From an uncultured Bacteroides sp. (GTDB lineage: Bacteria > Bacteroidota > Bacteroidia > Cytophagales > Cyclobacteriaceae): a stretch of 64,000 bases of DNA. The DNA lies in assembly GCA_902168185.1 (NCBI GenBank), contig CABHOV010000036.1, positions 1 to 64,000 of the forward strand, given 5' to 3'. Below, one piece after another: positions 33,616 to 42,050 of this stretch. Position numbers and translations under genes: made by a program. The number at the start of each line of letters is the position of its first letter. Within the stretch, counting starts at the first letter, position 1. The notes beneath the pieces were generated by a model. It was not told the DNA's origin and made no database searches. It was given only the letters and a program-made list of their open reading frames with translations.

Positions 33616-34509
33616 ATGCAAAAAATCTATTTGAGTGATGCTGGTCCTAAGGTTTCTCCTGCTGTATATGGTTTTTACAGATGGGATACAGAGCTGGAGA
33701 ACGCTTCGGTTTCGATGGAGAAGATTGTGGCGTTATGCCTGGAGCTCGGCATCAATACATTCGATCACGCGGATACTTACGGATCCTCTCAGTGTGAAGA
33801 ATTGTTTGGCAACCTGATCAGCAAAAAATCTTTTAAAAGAGAAGATATAGTGTTGTTTACGAAATGCGGTTTGCAACTGCCCCAGGGAACCAATCCTGCG
33901 GTCCGTGTGAAGCATTATGATACATCGGCACAGCACATTTTAAAAAGTGCTGAGAACTCGCTACGTAAACTGAAAACAGATTACATCGATATATTCTTAC
34001 TGGATCACCTCGATCATATATCAAACCTCGAGGAGACTGCTATTGCCCTGGAGCAACTGATGAAATCCGGGAAGGTAAGGCATATTGGTGTTGCTAACTT
34101 TTCGGTTTTTCAACATCAGTTGCTGGCTTCATATATGCACACCGCGATTGTAACGCATCACCTTGAACTGAACCTGCTCAATACAGCTGCGTTGGATAAC
34201 GGGCAGATCGACTATATCAAGCAACGCTATATGCGTCCGTTGGCGTCAGCACCAGTAGCCTCCGGCAGAATAGCAACCGGTACAGATGACCAGGCTGTAC
34301 GCGTGCGTAAAAAGCTACAGGAAGTAGGCGCCAAGTATAATGTTGATATTGAATCTGTAGCGGTGGCCTGGTTGATTAAACTCGGAGCGCTTCCTTTGAT
34401 CGGTACGCGTGATGAACAGCGTATCCGGAATATCGCGAATGCTTTTAACATTCAACTTGATCATCAGGATTGGTACGAGCTTTACACTGCTTCACGCGGT
34501 GAAATATAA
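33616..34509 (+). CDS. aldo/keto reductase
   Basis: An NADPH-dependent oxidoreductase with a TIM-barrel fold, about 297 aa, related to the YdhF branch. The catalytic Asp and Tyr are in FDHADTYGSSQCEELFG and the Lys is in IVLFTKCGLQLP. In the position of the usual LLHRPD catalytic-His motif the sequence reads LLDHLDH, so the His is shifted or replaced. The cofactor end includes ALPLIGTRDEQRIRNI. An in-frame TTG at 33610 adds two residues; the ATG at 33616 is preferred. It is followed after 9 bp by a PhzF-family gene, which indicates an operon for small-molecule metabolism. Confidence 0.9.
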   Translation: MQKIYLSDAGPKVSPAVYGFYRWDTELENASVSMEKIVALCLELGINTFDHADTYGSSQCEELFGNLISKKSFKREDIVLFTKCGLQLPQGTNPAVRVKHYDTSAQHILKSAENSLRKLKTDYIDIFLLDHLDHISNLEETAIALEQLMKSGKVRHIGVANFSVFQHQLLASYMHTAIVTHHLELNLLNTAALDNGQIDYIKQRYMRPLASAPVASGRIATGTDDQAVRVRKKLQEVGAKYNVDIESVAVAWLIKLGALPLIGTRDEQRIRNIANAFNIQLDHQDWYELYTASRGEI

Positions 34510-34518
34510 ATACAGGCC

Positions 34519-35307
34519 ATGCAGATAAACATATACCAGGTCGATGCCTTTACAGATACTATATTCGGTGGAAATCCAGCGTGTGTAGTGCCTCTGGAAC
34601 ATTGGCTCGAAGATGATATGTTATTGAAGATTACAAAAGAAAATGCAGTTGCTGAGACTGCATTTTTTATTCCTGCCGGTGACCACTATCATATCCGTTG
34701 GTTTACTCCAGACATCGAGATGGATCTTTGTGGACATGCTACACTGGCAACAGCGCATGTGCTCATGGAGCATCTTCGTATACCGGCTGACGTTGTTACC
34801 TTTGAAAGCAGGAGCGGTTTACTTACCGTGACAAGGCAAGCAGTAGGGTATACGTTGGACTTCCCTTCGCGCATGCCAGTGGCGTGCGAGTTGCCGGAGA
34901 TCATCCGACAAGGTATAGATCTGCAACCAAAGGAAGTATTAAAAGCGCGCGACTATGTTTTAGTATACGAGCGTGAAGAAGATATTCTGAATATAAAACT
35001 CAACCGTCAGGTTTTGGATCAGATCAACCTTGATCCTGGCGGAATTATAATTACAGCACCTGGAAACTCAGTCGACTTTGTTTCCAGATTCTTTACCACC
35101 CAGTCAACACATTTTGAAGACCCCGTTACAGGCTCTGCACATTGCTCCCTGATTCCATTCTGGAGTAAACGTCTTAATAAAACCGAGATGACCGCGTTGC
35201 AACTTTCCGATCGTGTTGGTAAAATTTATGGTGTGGATGCCGGTGACCGGGTGTTGATTACAGGGCAAGCGCGGACGTATTTGGTTGGCATGGCGCGAAC
35301 GGAGTAA
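34519..35307 (+). CDS. PhzF-family isomerase/epimerase
   Basis: A 262-aa cytosolic enzyme of the diaminopimelate-epimerase-like fold. The family pattern is intact: INIYQVDAFTDTIFGGNPA at the start, the catalytic Glu in AVAETAFF, FTPDIEMDLCGHATLATAHV and the final DPVTGSAHCSLIPFW. In phenazine makers PhzF isomerises dihydro-hydroxyanthranilate. There are no other phenazine genes here, so this is a generic PhzF-like protein of unknown substrate. It is 9 bp downstream of the aldo/keto reductase, so the two are probably co-transcribed. Confidence 0.92.
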   Translation: MQINIYQVDAFTDTIFGGNPACVVPLEHWLEDDMLLKITKENAVAETAFFIPAGDHYHIRWFTPDIEMDLCGHATLATAHVLMEHLRIPADVVTFESRSGLLTVTRQAVGYTLDFPSRMPVACELPEIIRQGIDLQPKEVLKARDYVLVYEREEDILNIKLNRQVLDQINLDPGGIIITAPGNSVDFVSRFFTTQSTHFEDPVTGSAHCSLIPFWSKRLNKTEMTALQLSDRVGKIYGVDAGDRVLITGQARTYLVGMARTE

Positions 35308-35400
35308 AGATGAAGTTGTGAGGCGACCGTTGAAAAGAAAATGAAGACGAGGAAGTCAGTCGTCTAAATAGGTATAGCTTGAAAGATACGTTGAGGATTA

Positions 35401-36582
35401 TTAAGCTTCTGATTCGGTGACGGGAATATATATATGGAAGGTTGCACCTTCGTTTACTTTTCCTTCTGCCTGTATAATACCGTTGTGGTTTTCAATAATC
35501 TTTTTGCAAATGGAAAGCCCTATACCGGTACCGCTATATTCAGCGGTACCATGAAGTCGTTGAAAGACTTCGAATATCTTAGTGCTATATTCTTCAGCGA
35601 AACCAATCCCATTGTCTTTGATAGCAATGTGGTGAAATCTTTTTGTGAGGTCTCCTGTATAGCCTTTGATTTGATCTGCTGATATTATCTCAGCCGTTAT
35701 ACCTATATGAGGCTGCACATCTTTCTTCGAAAACTTTAATGAATTGCTGATGAGATTTACAAACAGTTGCTGGAATTGAAATTGGATAACGTGCAGCATG
35801 GGAAGTGCTGAAAATTCGATCACTGCATTTTTCTCCCGTATAGTGTCTTCCAGGTCTCGCGTAACGATCTCTGCGATTTCGTTCAGATCAACACGCTCGA
35901 AAGATCTTTCCTGCGTGGACGCTCTTGAGTAAGAAAGCAAATCTTCAATAAGTCTTTGCATGTGTGAAGTTGTATTCACAATACGCTGCATATACTCTTT
36001 ACCTTTATCGGAAAGGTTGTCACTTTCCATTTCATTCAGGCGATGTATAAACGATTGTATTTTTCGGAGCGGAGCCTGCAGATCGTGACTTGAAACATAT
36101 GCAAAAGATGAAAGCTCCTGGTTCATCAGTTCCAGCTCAGCGTTTTTTTTAGTTAGCCTGTCTTCGGCTGATTTTCGTTCTGTAAGGTCGCGTGTAACTT
36201 TTGCAAAACCGATTACCTCGCCGTTATCTCCATGCAGTGCCGTGATAACTATACTTCCCCAAAACAACGTTCCATCCTTGCGAACACGCCAACCTTCATG
36301 CTCGGCTTTGCCTGCCTCTCTGGCAATATTGATCAATTTTTCAGGAAGTCGATCGAGTTGATCCTGGGGGGGATAAAATATGCGGAAGCTTTTTCCAACA
36401 GCTTCCTCCATCGCATAGCCTTTTAATTTTTCAGCACCTTTATTCCAATCCATAATGATGCCGTGCTCATCCAATAGAATGATAGCATAGTCTTGAACTT
36501 CAGCGATCATTTTTTCCCAATATAAACTTGTTAGCCGGCCACGATTGCCTAGCTCCAGTTTTCTTTGAGACATTGAACTCAT
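35401..36582 (-). CDS. PAS-domain sensor histidine kinase
   Basis: A 393-aa soluble kinase with no membrane segment. One PAS domain spans about residues 25-140 (YAIILLDEHGIIMDWNKGAE and TLFWGSIVITAL, with the PAC tail FAKVTRDLTERKSAE). A coiled coil precedes the HisKA region (FAYVSSHDLQAPLRKIQSF, phospho-His in SSHDL). The HATPase domain has the N-box NLISNSLKF, DNGIGFAEEY and GTGIGLSICKKIIENH. The layout resembles phytochrome-like or Cph1-related kinases that pair with Rcp1-type receivers. It lies 75 bp downstream of such a receiver gene, with which it likely forms an operon. Confidence 0.94.
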   Translation of the reverse strand: MSSMSQRKLELGNRGRLTSLYWEKMIAEVQDYAIILLDEHGIIMDWNKGAEKLKGYAMEEAVGKSFRIFYPPQDQLDRLPEKLINIAREAGKAEHEGWRVRKDGTLFWGSIVITALHGDNGEVIGFAKVTRDLTERKSAEDRLTKKNAELELMNQELSSFAYVSSHDLQAPLRKIQSFIHRLNEMESDNLSDKGKEYMQRIVNTTSHMQRLIEDLLSYSRASTQERSFERVDLNEIAEIVTRDLEDTIREKNAVIEFSALPMLHVIQFQFQQLFVNLISNSLKFSKKDVQPHIGITAEIISADQIKGYTGDLTKRFHHIAIKDNGIGFAEEYSTKIFEVFQRLHGTAEYSGTGIGLSICKKIIENHNGIIQAEGKVNEGATFHIYIPVTESEA

Positions 36583-36657
36583 GGTATATTGTCTTGTAGG
36601 TGGTATTACTAATTAAAAGAGCCTTTCCCGATCTCGAAATATAGTGATTCTTCCGAA

Positions 36658-37116
36658 TTACGCAGTAGAGCCAACCCGGTTTATAGAATTCGGTTGCCTG
36701 CATTTAAGCCAGTAACGTAGTATCAAATGCATGGTCTCCTTCAATTCTTCAAAGCTATTTTCTTTCAGGAAGAAACCTTGTACAGTTAAATCGTATGCTT
36801 TTCGAACCTGTGCAGGACTTGCTGCCGTAGAGAAAAACACGAAGGGTATACTTTTCCTCCGCAGGAAATCTTCTTCCATAATTTTTTCCAACAGCACGAG
36901 TCCATCCATCAATGGCATATTAATATCACAAATGATGATAGTGGGTTTTTTAGAAGTGGTTCGTAAAAAATCAAGCGCTCTGCTACCGTCATTGAAGAAT
37001 AAAAGATGTTCAGCAATTCCTATTTCAGAGCATACCGATTTAAGTATGTCCTGATCATCCGGATCATCCTCCACGATTAAGATGGGTGAGTTGGGAGGGA
37101 TTATCAATTGTTCCAT
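36658..37116 (-). CDS. Rcp1-like single-domain response regulator
   Basis: A 152-aa receiver with no output domain: acidic pocket ILIVEDDPDDQDIL, phosphoacceptor Asp within TIIICDINMPLMDGL, switch residue in FVFFSTAASPAQV, and Lys in GFFLKENSFEELKE. It is the first gene of a minus-strand pair with the PAS kinase, with a gap of 75 bp. The natural inference is that it is the kinase's partner. Downstream output is unknown, since no DNA-binding domain is present. Confidence 0.93.
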   Translation of the reverse strand: MEQLIIPPNSPILIVEDDPDDQDILKSVCSEIGIAEHLLFFNDGSRALDFLRTTSKKPTIIICDINMPLMDGLVLLEKIMEEDFLRRKSIPFVFFSTAASPAQVRKAYDLTVQGFFLKENSFEELKETMHLILRYWLKCRQPNSINRVGSTA

Positions 37117-37433
37117 CCAGAATGATCGGTAAAATATAATGCCAGCAAGCTATTTTTTATAGGCATTTTGCACCTATTCACGCACTGCACCACGGAAGCT
37201 GAATATCTTTTTTCTACCGATCACATGATCAATAGGGTATAGATATACTTCACTGATTTAATCTATGGATCAGGATACGACTCACAAATTCTTTGGAGAA
37301 AAAACTACCCGTAAAAGTCCGCTACTCATTCGGAATGGCGGGCCATAACATCGTAGCCGTCACTCTATAACTATACTGAACTGGTCATAGGGACTTGTCA
37401 CCTGTAAAGTGGGAGCAGGTGTTCATGGAAATA
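37117..37433. other. intergenic region upstream of the response regulator
   Basis: A 317-bp gap to the cspA terminator. It contains a 27-codon ORF at 37265-37348 without support and a small CACCTG/CAGGTG hairpin near 37400-37421. Nothing else was recognised. Confidence 0.5.
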
Positions 37434-37463
37434 AGAAAAGCCAGAAGTGATCTGGCTTTTTCT
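37434..37463. terminator. terminator of cspA (bidirectional)
   Basis: AAAAGCCAGA (37436-37445) and TCTGGCTTTT (37451-37460) pair perfectly over a 5-nt loop. A-rich sequence lies on the left and T-rich on the right, so it works on the minus strand for cspA. Confidence 0.88.
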
Positions 37464-37482
37464 TAATAAAATGCGCTTGGGC

Positions 37483-37680
37483 TTAGTTCGCTAACCGAAC
37501 GTTTACTGCGTTTACCCCTTTTTTTCCTTGTTGAAGCTCAAAAGTCACTACATCGTTTTGACGGATTGAATCAACAAGCAATCCGGAAATGTGTACAAAG
37601 TAATCTTGTCCTGTTGCTGTTTCTTTGATAAAACCAAATCCTTTGGCTTCATTAAAAAATTTTACTGTTCCTTCTTTCAT
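37483..37680 (-). CDS. cold-shock domain protein (CspA family)
   Basis: A 65-aa single-domain nucleic-acid chaperone that binds single-stranded RNA and DNA. RNP1 is KGFGFIKE and RNP2 is DYFVHIS, within the expected start MKEGTVKFFNEAKGFGFI. The open frame extends to 37779, but the ATG at 37680 starts the domain exactly and is right. The end GKKGVNAVNVRLAN is standard for the family. A perfect -7 box lies 22 bp upstream. It is divergent from a DEAD-box helicase gene, which together look like a cold-adaptation pair. Confidence 0.95.
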   Translation of the reverse strand: MKEGTVKFFNEAKGFGFIKETATGQDYFVHISGLLVDSIRQNDVVTFELQQGKKGVNAVNVRLAN

Positions 37681-37701
37681 TGAATTAAATAAAAATCGAT
37701 A

Positions 37702-37709
37702 CAAATGTA
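37702..37709 (-). promoter_or_regulatory. -7 promoter element of cspA
   Basis: The minus strand reads TACATTTG, a full TAnnTTTG match, 21 bp upstream of the ATG. The leader would be short, unlike the long cold-shock leader of E. coli cspA. Confidence 0.5.
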
Positions 37710-37785
37710 AGAGATAAACGTTAAGGCAGTACACCTTTCTGGTGCTGATCGGAAATTTTAACGTTAAAGTGTCAATCAAATTGCT

Positions 37786-37793
37786 TATTTTTG
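37786..37793 (+). promoter_or_regulatory. -7 promoter element of the DEAD-box helicase gene
   Basis: TATTTTTG is a full TAnnTTTG match. A weak -33 (GTTA, 37763-37766) lies 19 bp upstream. The leader is about 90 nt. Confidence 0.5.
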
Positions 37794-37890
37794 CATTTCG
37801 ATTCCGCTAATTCCCCAGAAAAAGAACTTTAGGCGTCAGAAAAATTTTTGAGGCGATCATTATTCAGCCTCTCTTACTCAAGCATTCAAC

Positions 37891-39147
37891 ATGACATTTG
37901 AAAATTTAAATTTAATAGAGCCACTTTTGCGTGCTCTTAAAACGGAAGGATATTCCAAGCCCACACCCATACAGGAACAAGCAATACCTGTTTTGCTGCA
38001 ACGAAAAGACCTTTTAGGTTGTGCACAGACCGGTACTGGTAAAACAGCAGCCTTCGCGTTGCCTATCCTTCAACTTCTTCACCAGGACGAACTTTATGTA
38101 AAAGGTCCTGTCGGAATTAAAACGCTCATCCTCACACCAACCCGTGAACTGGCTATCCAGATCGGTGACAGCTTTACAGCGTACGGAAAACATCTTCGCC
38201 TCTCGCATGCCGTTATTTTCGGTGGTGTGCCGCAGCGTGCTCAAACGGATGCCCTACGTGCCGGAGTAGATATACTGATCGCTACACCGGGACGGCTATT
38301 GGACTTGATAGACCAACGCTTTGTGAAATTGCAGAATCTTAAAATGCTCGTGCTCGATGAAGCCGATCGCATGCTGGACATGGGTTTCATTCATGATGTG
38401 AAGAAAGTTATAGCACGTGTGCCTGCGAAAAGACAAACCATTTTCTTTTCCGCTACGATGCCTCCTGAGATTGCATTGCTCGCCAATACGATTCTTAGTA
38501 ATCCTGTAAAGGTTGAAGTGACTCCGGTTTCGTCCACGGCAAATACAATCAAGCAATCGGTATATTTTGTAGAGAAGAACAACAAGCGGAAGCTTTTGAA
38601 TTTTCTGTTGCAGGATCATTCCATTGCTACAGCACTGGTATTTACCAGAACGAAGCATGGTGCTGATCGTGTAGCAAAGCAGCTGAATGAAGCTGGCGTT
38701 CGCGCAGAAGCTATACATGGTAATAAATCGCAAGGTGCAAGGCAACGCGCGCTGACGAATTTCAAAGCGCGTAAAACGCGTGTACTTGTAGCAACCGATA
38801 TAGCAGCACGTGGTATAGATGTAGAAGAACTGACGCACGTTATAAACTATGAACTGCCTAACGTACCGGAGACGTATGTACACCGTATTGGTCGTACAGG
38901 CCGTGCCGGTGCCAGTGGTATATCCGTTTCTTTTTGTGATGAAGAGGAAAAGGAATACCTGGATGATATCCAGAAGTTGATCGGTAAAAAGATTCCGGTA
39001 GTAGAAGATCAGCCCTATGCCATGGTGCATGTGGGGATGCCGAAACCTGCTGCTGCCAATCGTAACGCCTCACAACGGCCTGGCCAGGCGGCCAACAATG
39101 CCCGCAAGAAAAAATGGTATGGTCCCCGCAGACCAGGAGGAAGATAA
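37891..39147 (+). CDS. DEAD-box RNA helicase (RhlE-like)
   Basis: An ATP-dependent RNA helicase acting in ribosome assembly and RNA turnover. The motifs are complete and in order: Q motif ([14 protein letters not shown]), I ([11 protein letters not shown]), Ia (PTRELAIQI), [10 protein letters not shown] ([13 protein letters not shown]), III (FFSATMP), V ([16 protein letters not shown]) and VI ([10 protein letters not shown]). The C-terminal tail after about residue 370 is short and basic ([16 protein letters not shown]), typical of RhlE. The length is 418 aa. It is divergent from cspA, and both have perfect -7 boxes in the 210-bp gap, which supports a cold-response role. Confidence 0.95.
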   Translation: MTFENLNLIEPLLRALKTEGYSKPTPIQEQAIPVLLQRKDLLGCAQTGTGKTAAFALPILQLLHQDELYVKGPVGIKTLILTPTRELAIQIGDSFTAYGKHLRLSHAVIFGGVPQRAQTDALRAGVDILIATPGRLLDLIDQRFVKLQNLKMLVLDEADRMLDMGFIHDVKKVIARVPAKRQTIFFSATMPPEIALLANTILSNPVKVEVTPVSSTANTIKQSVYFVEKNNKRKLLNFLLQDHSIATALVFTRTKHGADRVAKQLNEAGVRAEAIHGNKSQGARQRALTNFKARKTRVLVATDIAARGIDVEELTHVINYELPNVPETYVHRIGRTGRAGASGISVSFCDEEEKEYLDDIQKLIGKKIPVVEDQPYAMVHVGMPKPAAANRNASQRPGQAANNARKKKWYGPRRPGGR

Positions 39148-39157
39148 AAATATTCTG

Positions 39158-39196
39158 AACGTGTTGATGCCGGTACAAATACCACATCAACACGTT
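39158..39196. terminator. bidirectional terminator between the helicase and AddB genes
   Basis: Perfect 12-bp arms (AACGTGTTGATG 39158-39169, CATCAACACGTT 39185-39196) with a 15-nt loop, 11 bp after the helicase stop. Confidence 0.8.
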
Positions 39197-39215
39197 TATA
39201 CTTCATATACTTTAC

Positions 39216-42050
39216 TTATCGGGCGCAGATCTCGCGGTAATCGCAGAAGCTGCAAACTTTCAGATCATCGGTTTGATCGAATGGCTGGGTAGGATCAAAG
39301 AGCTCGTTGAGCAATGTCTGTAAATGCCTGTCGAACTCGGGAAGCAACGAAGTTACATCATCGAGCCGGTGCTTGCCAAGGTATAGCCCATATTCAAAAT
39401 CATCTTTAAAGATTTCTTTTCGATTGATCAATCCGGGTTGGATTTTTACTTCACCGGATTGTCCTGCGTTTCGCTGCGCGTATACCCATGCATATAGCAT
39501 CGCCTGGAAGGCTGCCTTGTTTCGTTTTTGATCACGCTTGAACAACGAAGGTATATCTTCAAATTTATTCTCATCCTTCCCCGTCTTATAGTCAATGATG
39601 CGAACCGTGTTTGTTTTTCTGTCGACACGATCGATCAGACCACCCATCACGATTGAAAGTTGTTTTCCCAGTTGAGTAACGGAAGTCGTTGTTGTAAAAT
39701 TTTTCGCTTCCAGTAACTCGATAGAAAACGGTGTATAGGCTTTATCGTGTGCTAATACTTTCAACGCGAACCGCTTCACCATTTCCTTTACTACCAGCTG
39801 TCTTCCATCGTATTCAAACTTCTTGGTATCGGGTAAATGGAAATGTTGTCTGAAAGCCATTTCAATAAAGCGATCCAGCTTCGTGCCTACATTTATAAAG
39901 TGTTCTTCTTTTACAGACCACTCGCCAGCTGGTGGCCGAAGATCCTGATAAAACAATTCCATTACTTTATGGAATATATTTCCGAAGATGCGCGCGTCTG
40001 CCTCTTCTTCCACTTCATCCGGTTCACGGATCTCAAGGAGATGCTTGAAGTAAAATTTCAAGCGACATTCCAGGTATGTATTCAGCGTTGATGGTGTTAA
40101 TGCCTTGCCGAAGTAACGTTCCAGCTTTTCGAGTACATCTGCTTTTTTCTCTACAGCAATCGGCTTGGCTTCATGTACTTGCACGGGGTTATAGAGTACT
40201 TTGCGTTCGTGCGGCCAGTTCGCTTCATAGATCATCTGATATAGATAGCGGCTCATCTCACCGGTACCGAGTACATCGGGTTCGGTGTTATAGTATAGAT
40301 CAACGGTTTCCGCGCGTTGTAAAATGCGATAGAAAAGATAGGCATACATCGCATCCTGGTGTTCGGATGTTGGGAGACTATACGCTCTGCGAATGTTGTG
40401 TGGTATATAGGAGCTCTGGCGCGGAGCAGCGGGCCACAGTCCTTCATTTAGTGAGAGTACGATAACATGATCGAAGTCGAGGTTACGCGTTTCGAGCACA
40501 CCCATAATCTGCAGACCTTTCAACGGCTCACCACTGAACGGCACTTTCTCTGCACGCACGATCTGCCGAAACATTCGTTGTTGCATACGCAGCTCCATCG
40601 GTTCACTCGTAGTCAATTCTTGTACTCGTGAAAGTATACGATGAAAGTGAAATGCGAATTCTTTCTCCATCAGTCCGCCCGCTTCAGAGGAAGTTGCAAG
40701 AGACTCCACAATGCCAATGATATAGGCGAGAAAATTTTCAGTAGGCACGATACGAAATATTTCTTCCAGCAGGTCATGCTTCTTCTCGAAGAACGATGGT
40801 GCTATATGTACCTGGTTGTTTTTCTGAATGAATTCTCGCCACTGTGCAGCCTCTTCTCCGACACGCGCCTTGAGGTATGGATGGTTGAGTAACGCCAATA
40901 CATAGCGATAATAAAATTCGTCTTTACGTTTATGTAAGTGAAGCTCAAATAAGAAATCAATAAGGGAATAGTAAGGTGTACTCACCAATGGGAAACCCAT
41001 GGTAACGTTGATCGCCTGCAATGATGGTGGCAATGCATAGAGTACGGGCAACAACATATTCTCGTCTGGCAGAACGATTACCGTACGCTCAGCACTATTG
41101 TTTCCGGCCTGTGCCCGTAGCGTTGCGTCCAGTTGTTGTGCAAGTAATTTAGGTTGTCCTGCTTTTTGAGGAACACCGAGTACCGTTATTTTTTTATCCT
41201 GCCCTAAATATACCGCAGGCTCCGGTGGAAAGGTTTGTCCAAGTATAGCATGTTTCCTATACTGCCGGAAGAATGTACCAGCTTCACGGTGCGGCTCGTT
41301 TACATAAAATGCATCCTCATCCCAAAAGACTTTTGCATCACGATGTTGAACAAACCAGTTGATGATTTTTTCTTCTGCAGCCGTAAGCGCATTGAACCCT
41401 GCGAATACATATCTCATTCCCACCTCTTTCTTTTTGCTGGCAGGAATTAAAGTTTCAATTTGCTCAGCGACATGCCGGTGAATCATACCAGAGTAACCGA
41501 TCTTTTCTTCCATCAGCTGCTGACGAAAGGCTATATATACCGGGTACAGACTTTGCCACAGTTCAAGAAATTTTCGTTTGCTCGCAGAAGAACTGAAATC
41601 TACCGTTTGCCAGAAGTCGATCAGAAATTGTTTTTGCTCTTCGGTCAGGTAATCGAAATATTGATCAAGTTCTTTTTGATTGCTAAGGTCTTTGAACATT
41701 CCCGCAGCATGAACAAGGTATTTATCCAGTTCATCAAAATCGCGCAGCAACATTTCTCCCCAGAAGTAAAAATGATCGAGGTTCTCATCGGAGTTGGTAA
41801 CGCGCTTAAATACACGGTAGAGGGTAACGATGAGTGAAAGCTTATCGGCTTCTTTAAGATCAGAGAATGATCCGATGAACTCTTCTACACTCAGAATGGC
41901 AGGTGACCAACGCGGAGCATCGAGTTGCTCGGCAAGTGCTTTTCTAAAATATAGGGACGCTCTCCGGTTGGGAAAGATCACCGTAAGGTTGTCCCAATCG
42001 CTATAGTCTTTCCGGATGGCATCTGCTATTTCCTGGATAAATGTTCTCAT
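39216..42050 (-). CDS. AddB-like PD-(D/E)XK nuclease subunit of a helicase-nuclease
   Basis: The partner subunit of the RecBCD-equivalent AddAB complex, which resects double-strand breaks for recombination and degrades linear DNA. The 944-aa protein has a degenerate helicase-like N-terminus (VIFPNRRASLYFRKALAEQL). The C-terminal nuclease has LTPSTLNTYLECRLKFYFKH, FGNIFHKVMELFY and the catalytic VRIIDYKTGKDE. Four Cys can bind an Fe-S cluster: one in TYLECR and three in the C-terminal CSFCDYREIC. It overlaps the AddA-like gene by 4 bp, which indicates translational coupling. Bacteroidota versions diverge from the Firmicutes type, so the name is by architecture. Confidence 0.88.
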   Translation of the reverse strand: MRTFIQEIADAIRKDYSDWDNLTVIFPNRRASLYFRKALAEQLDAPRWSPAILSVEEFIGSFSDLKEADKLSLIVTLYRVFKRVTNSDENLDHFYFWGEMLLRDFDELDKYLVHAAGMFKDLSNQKELDQYFDYLTEEQKQFLIDFWQTVDFSSSASKRKFLELWQSLYPVYIAFRQQLMEEKIGYSGMIHRHVAEQIETLIPASKKKEVGMRYVFAGFNALTAAEEKIINWFVQHRDAKVFWDEDAFYVNEPHREAGTFFRQYRKHAILGQTFPPEPAVYLGQDKKITVLGVPQKAGQPKLLAQQLDATLRAQAGNNSAERTVIVLPDENMLLPVLYALPPSLQAINVTMGFPLVSTPYYSLIDFLFELHLHKRKDEFYYRYVLALLNHPYLKARVGEEAAQWREFIQKNNQVHIAPSFFEKKHDLLEEIFRIVPTENFLAYIIGIVESLATSSEAGGLMEKEFAFHFHRILSRVQELTTSEPMELRMQQRMFRQIVRAEKVPFSGEPLKGLQIMGVLETRNLDFDHVIVLSLNEGLWPAAPRQSSYIPHNIRRAYSLPTSEHQDAMYAYLFYRILQRAETVDLYYNTEPDVLGTGEMSRYLYQMIYEANWPHERKVLYNPVQVHEAKPIAVEKKADVLEKLERYFGKALTPSTLNTYLECRLKFYFKHLLEIREPDEVEEEADARIFGNIFHKVMELFYQDLRPPAGEWSVKEEHFINVGTKLDRFIEMAFRQHFHLPDTKKFEYDGRQLVVKEMVKRFALKVLAHDKAYTPFSIELLEAKNFTTTTSVTQLGKQLSIVMGGLIDRVDRKTNTVRIIDYKTGKDENKFEDIPSLFKRDQKRNKAAFQAMLYAWVYAQRNAGQSGEVKIQPGLINRKEIFKDDFEYGLYLGKHRLDDVTSLLPEFDRHLQTLLNELFDPTQPFDQTDDLKVCSFCDYREICAR

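Noticed and set aside
35401-37116. Two-component pair as the controller of the permease arrays
   Set aside because: The regulator has no DNA-binding or AAA+ domain, so it cannot be the sigma-54 enhancer-binding protein.
37265-37348. 27-codon small ORF upstream of the response regulator
   Set aside because: No family match, no promoter and no conservation evidence can be shown.
38296-39030. 244-codon open frame on the minus strand inside the DEAD-box helicase gene
   Set aside because: It is antisense to a gene with all helicase motifs, has a Cys/Tyr-rich unlikely composition and no family signature.
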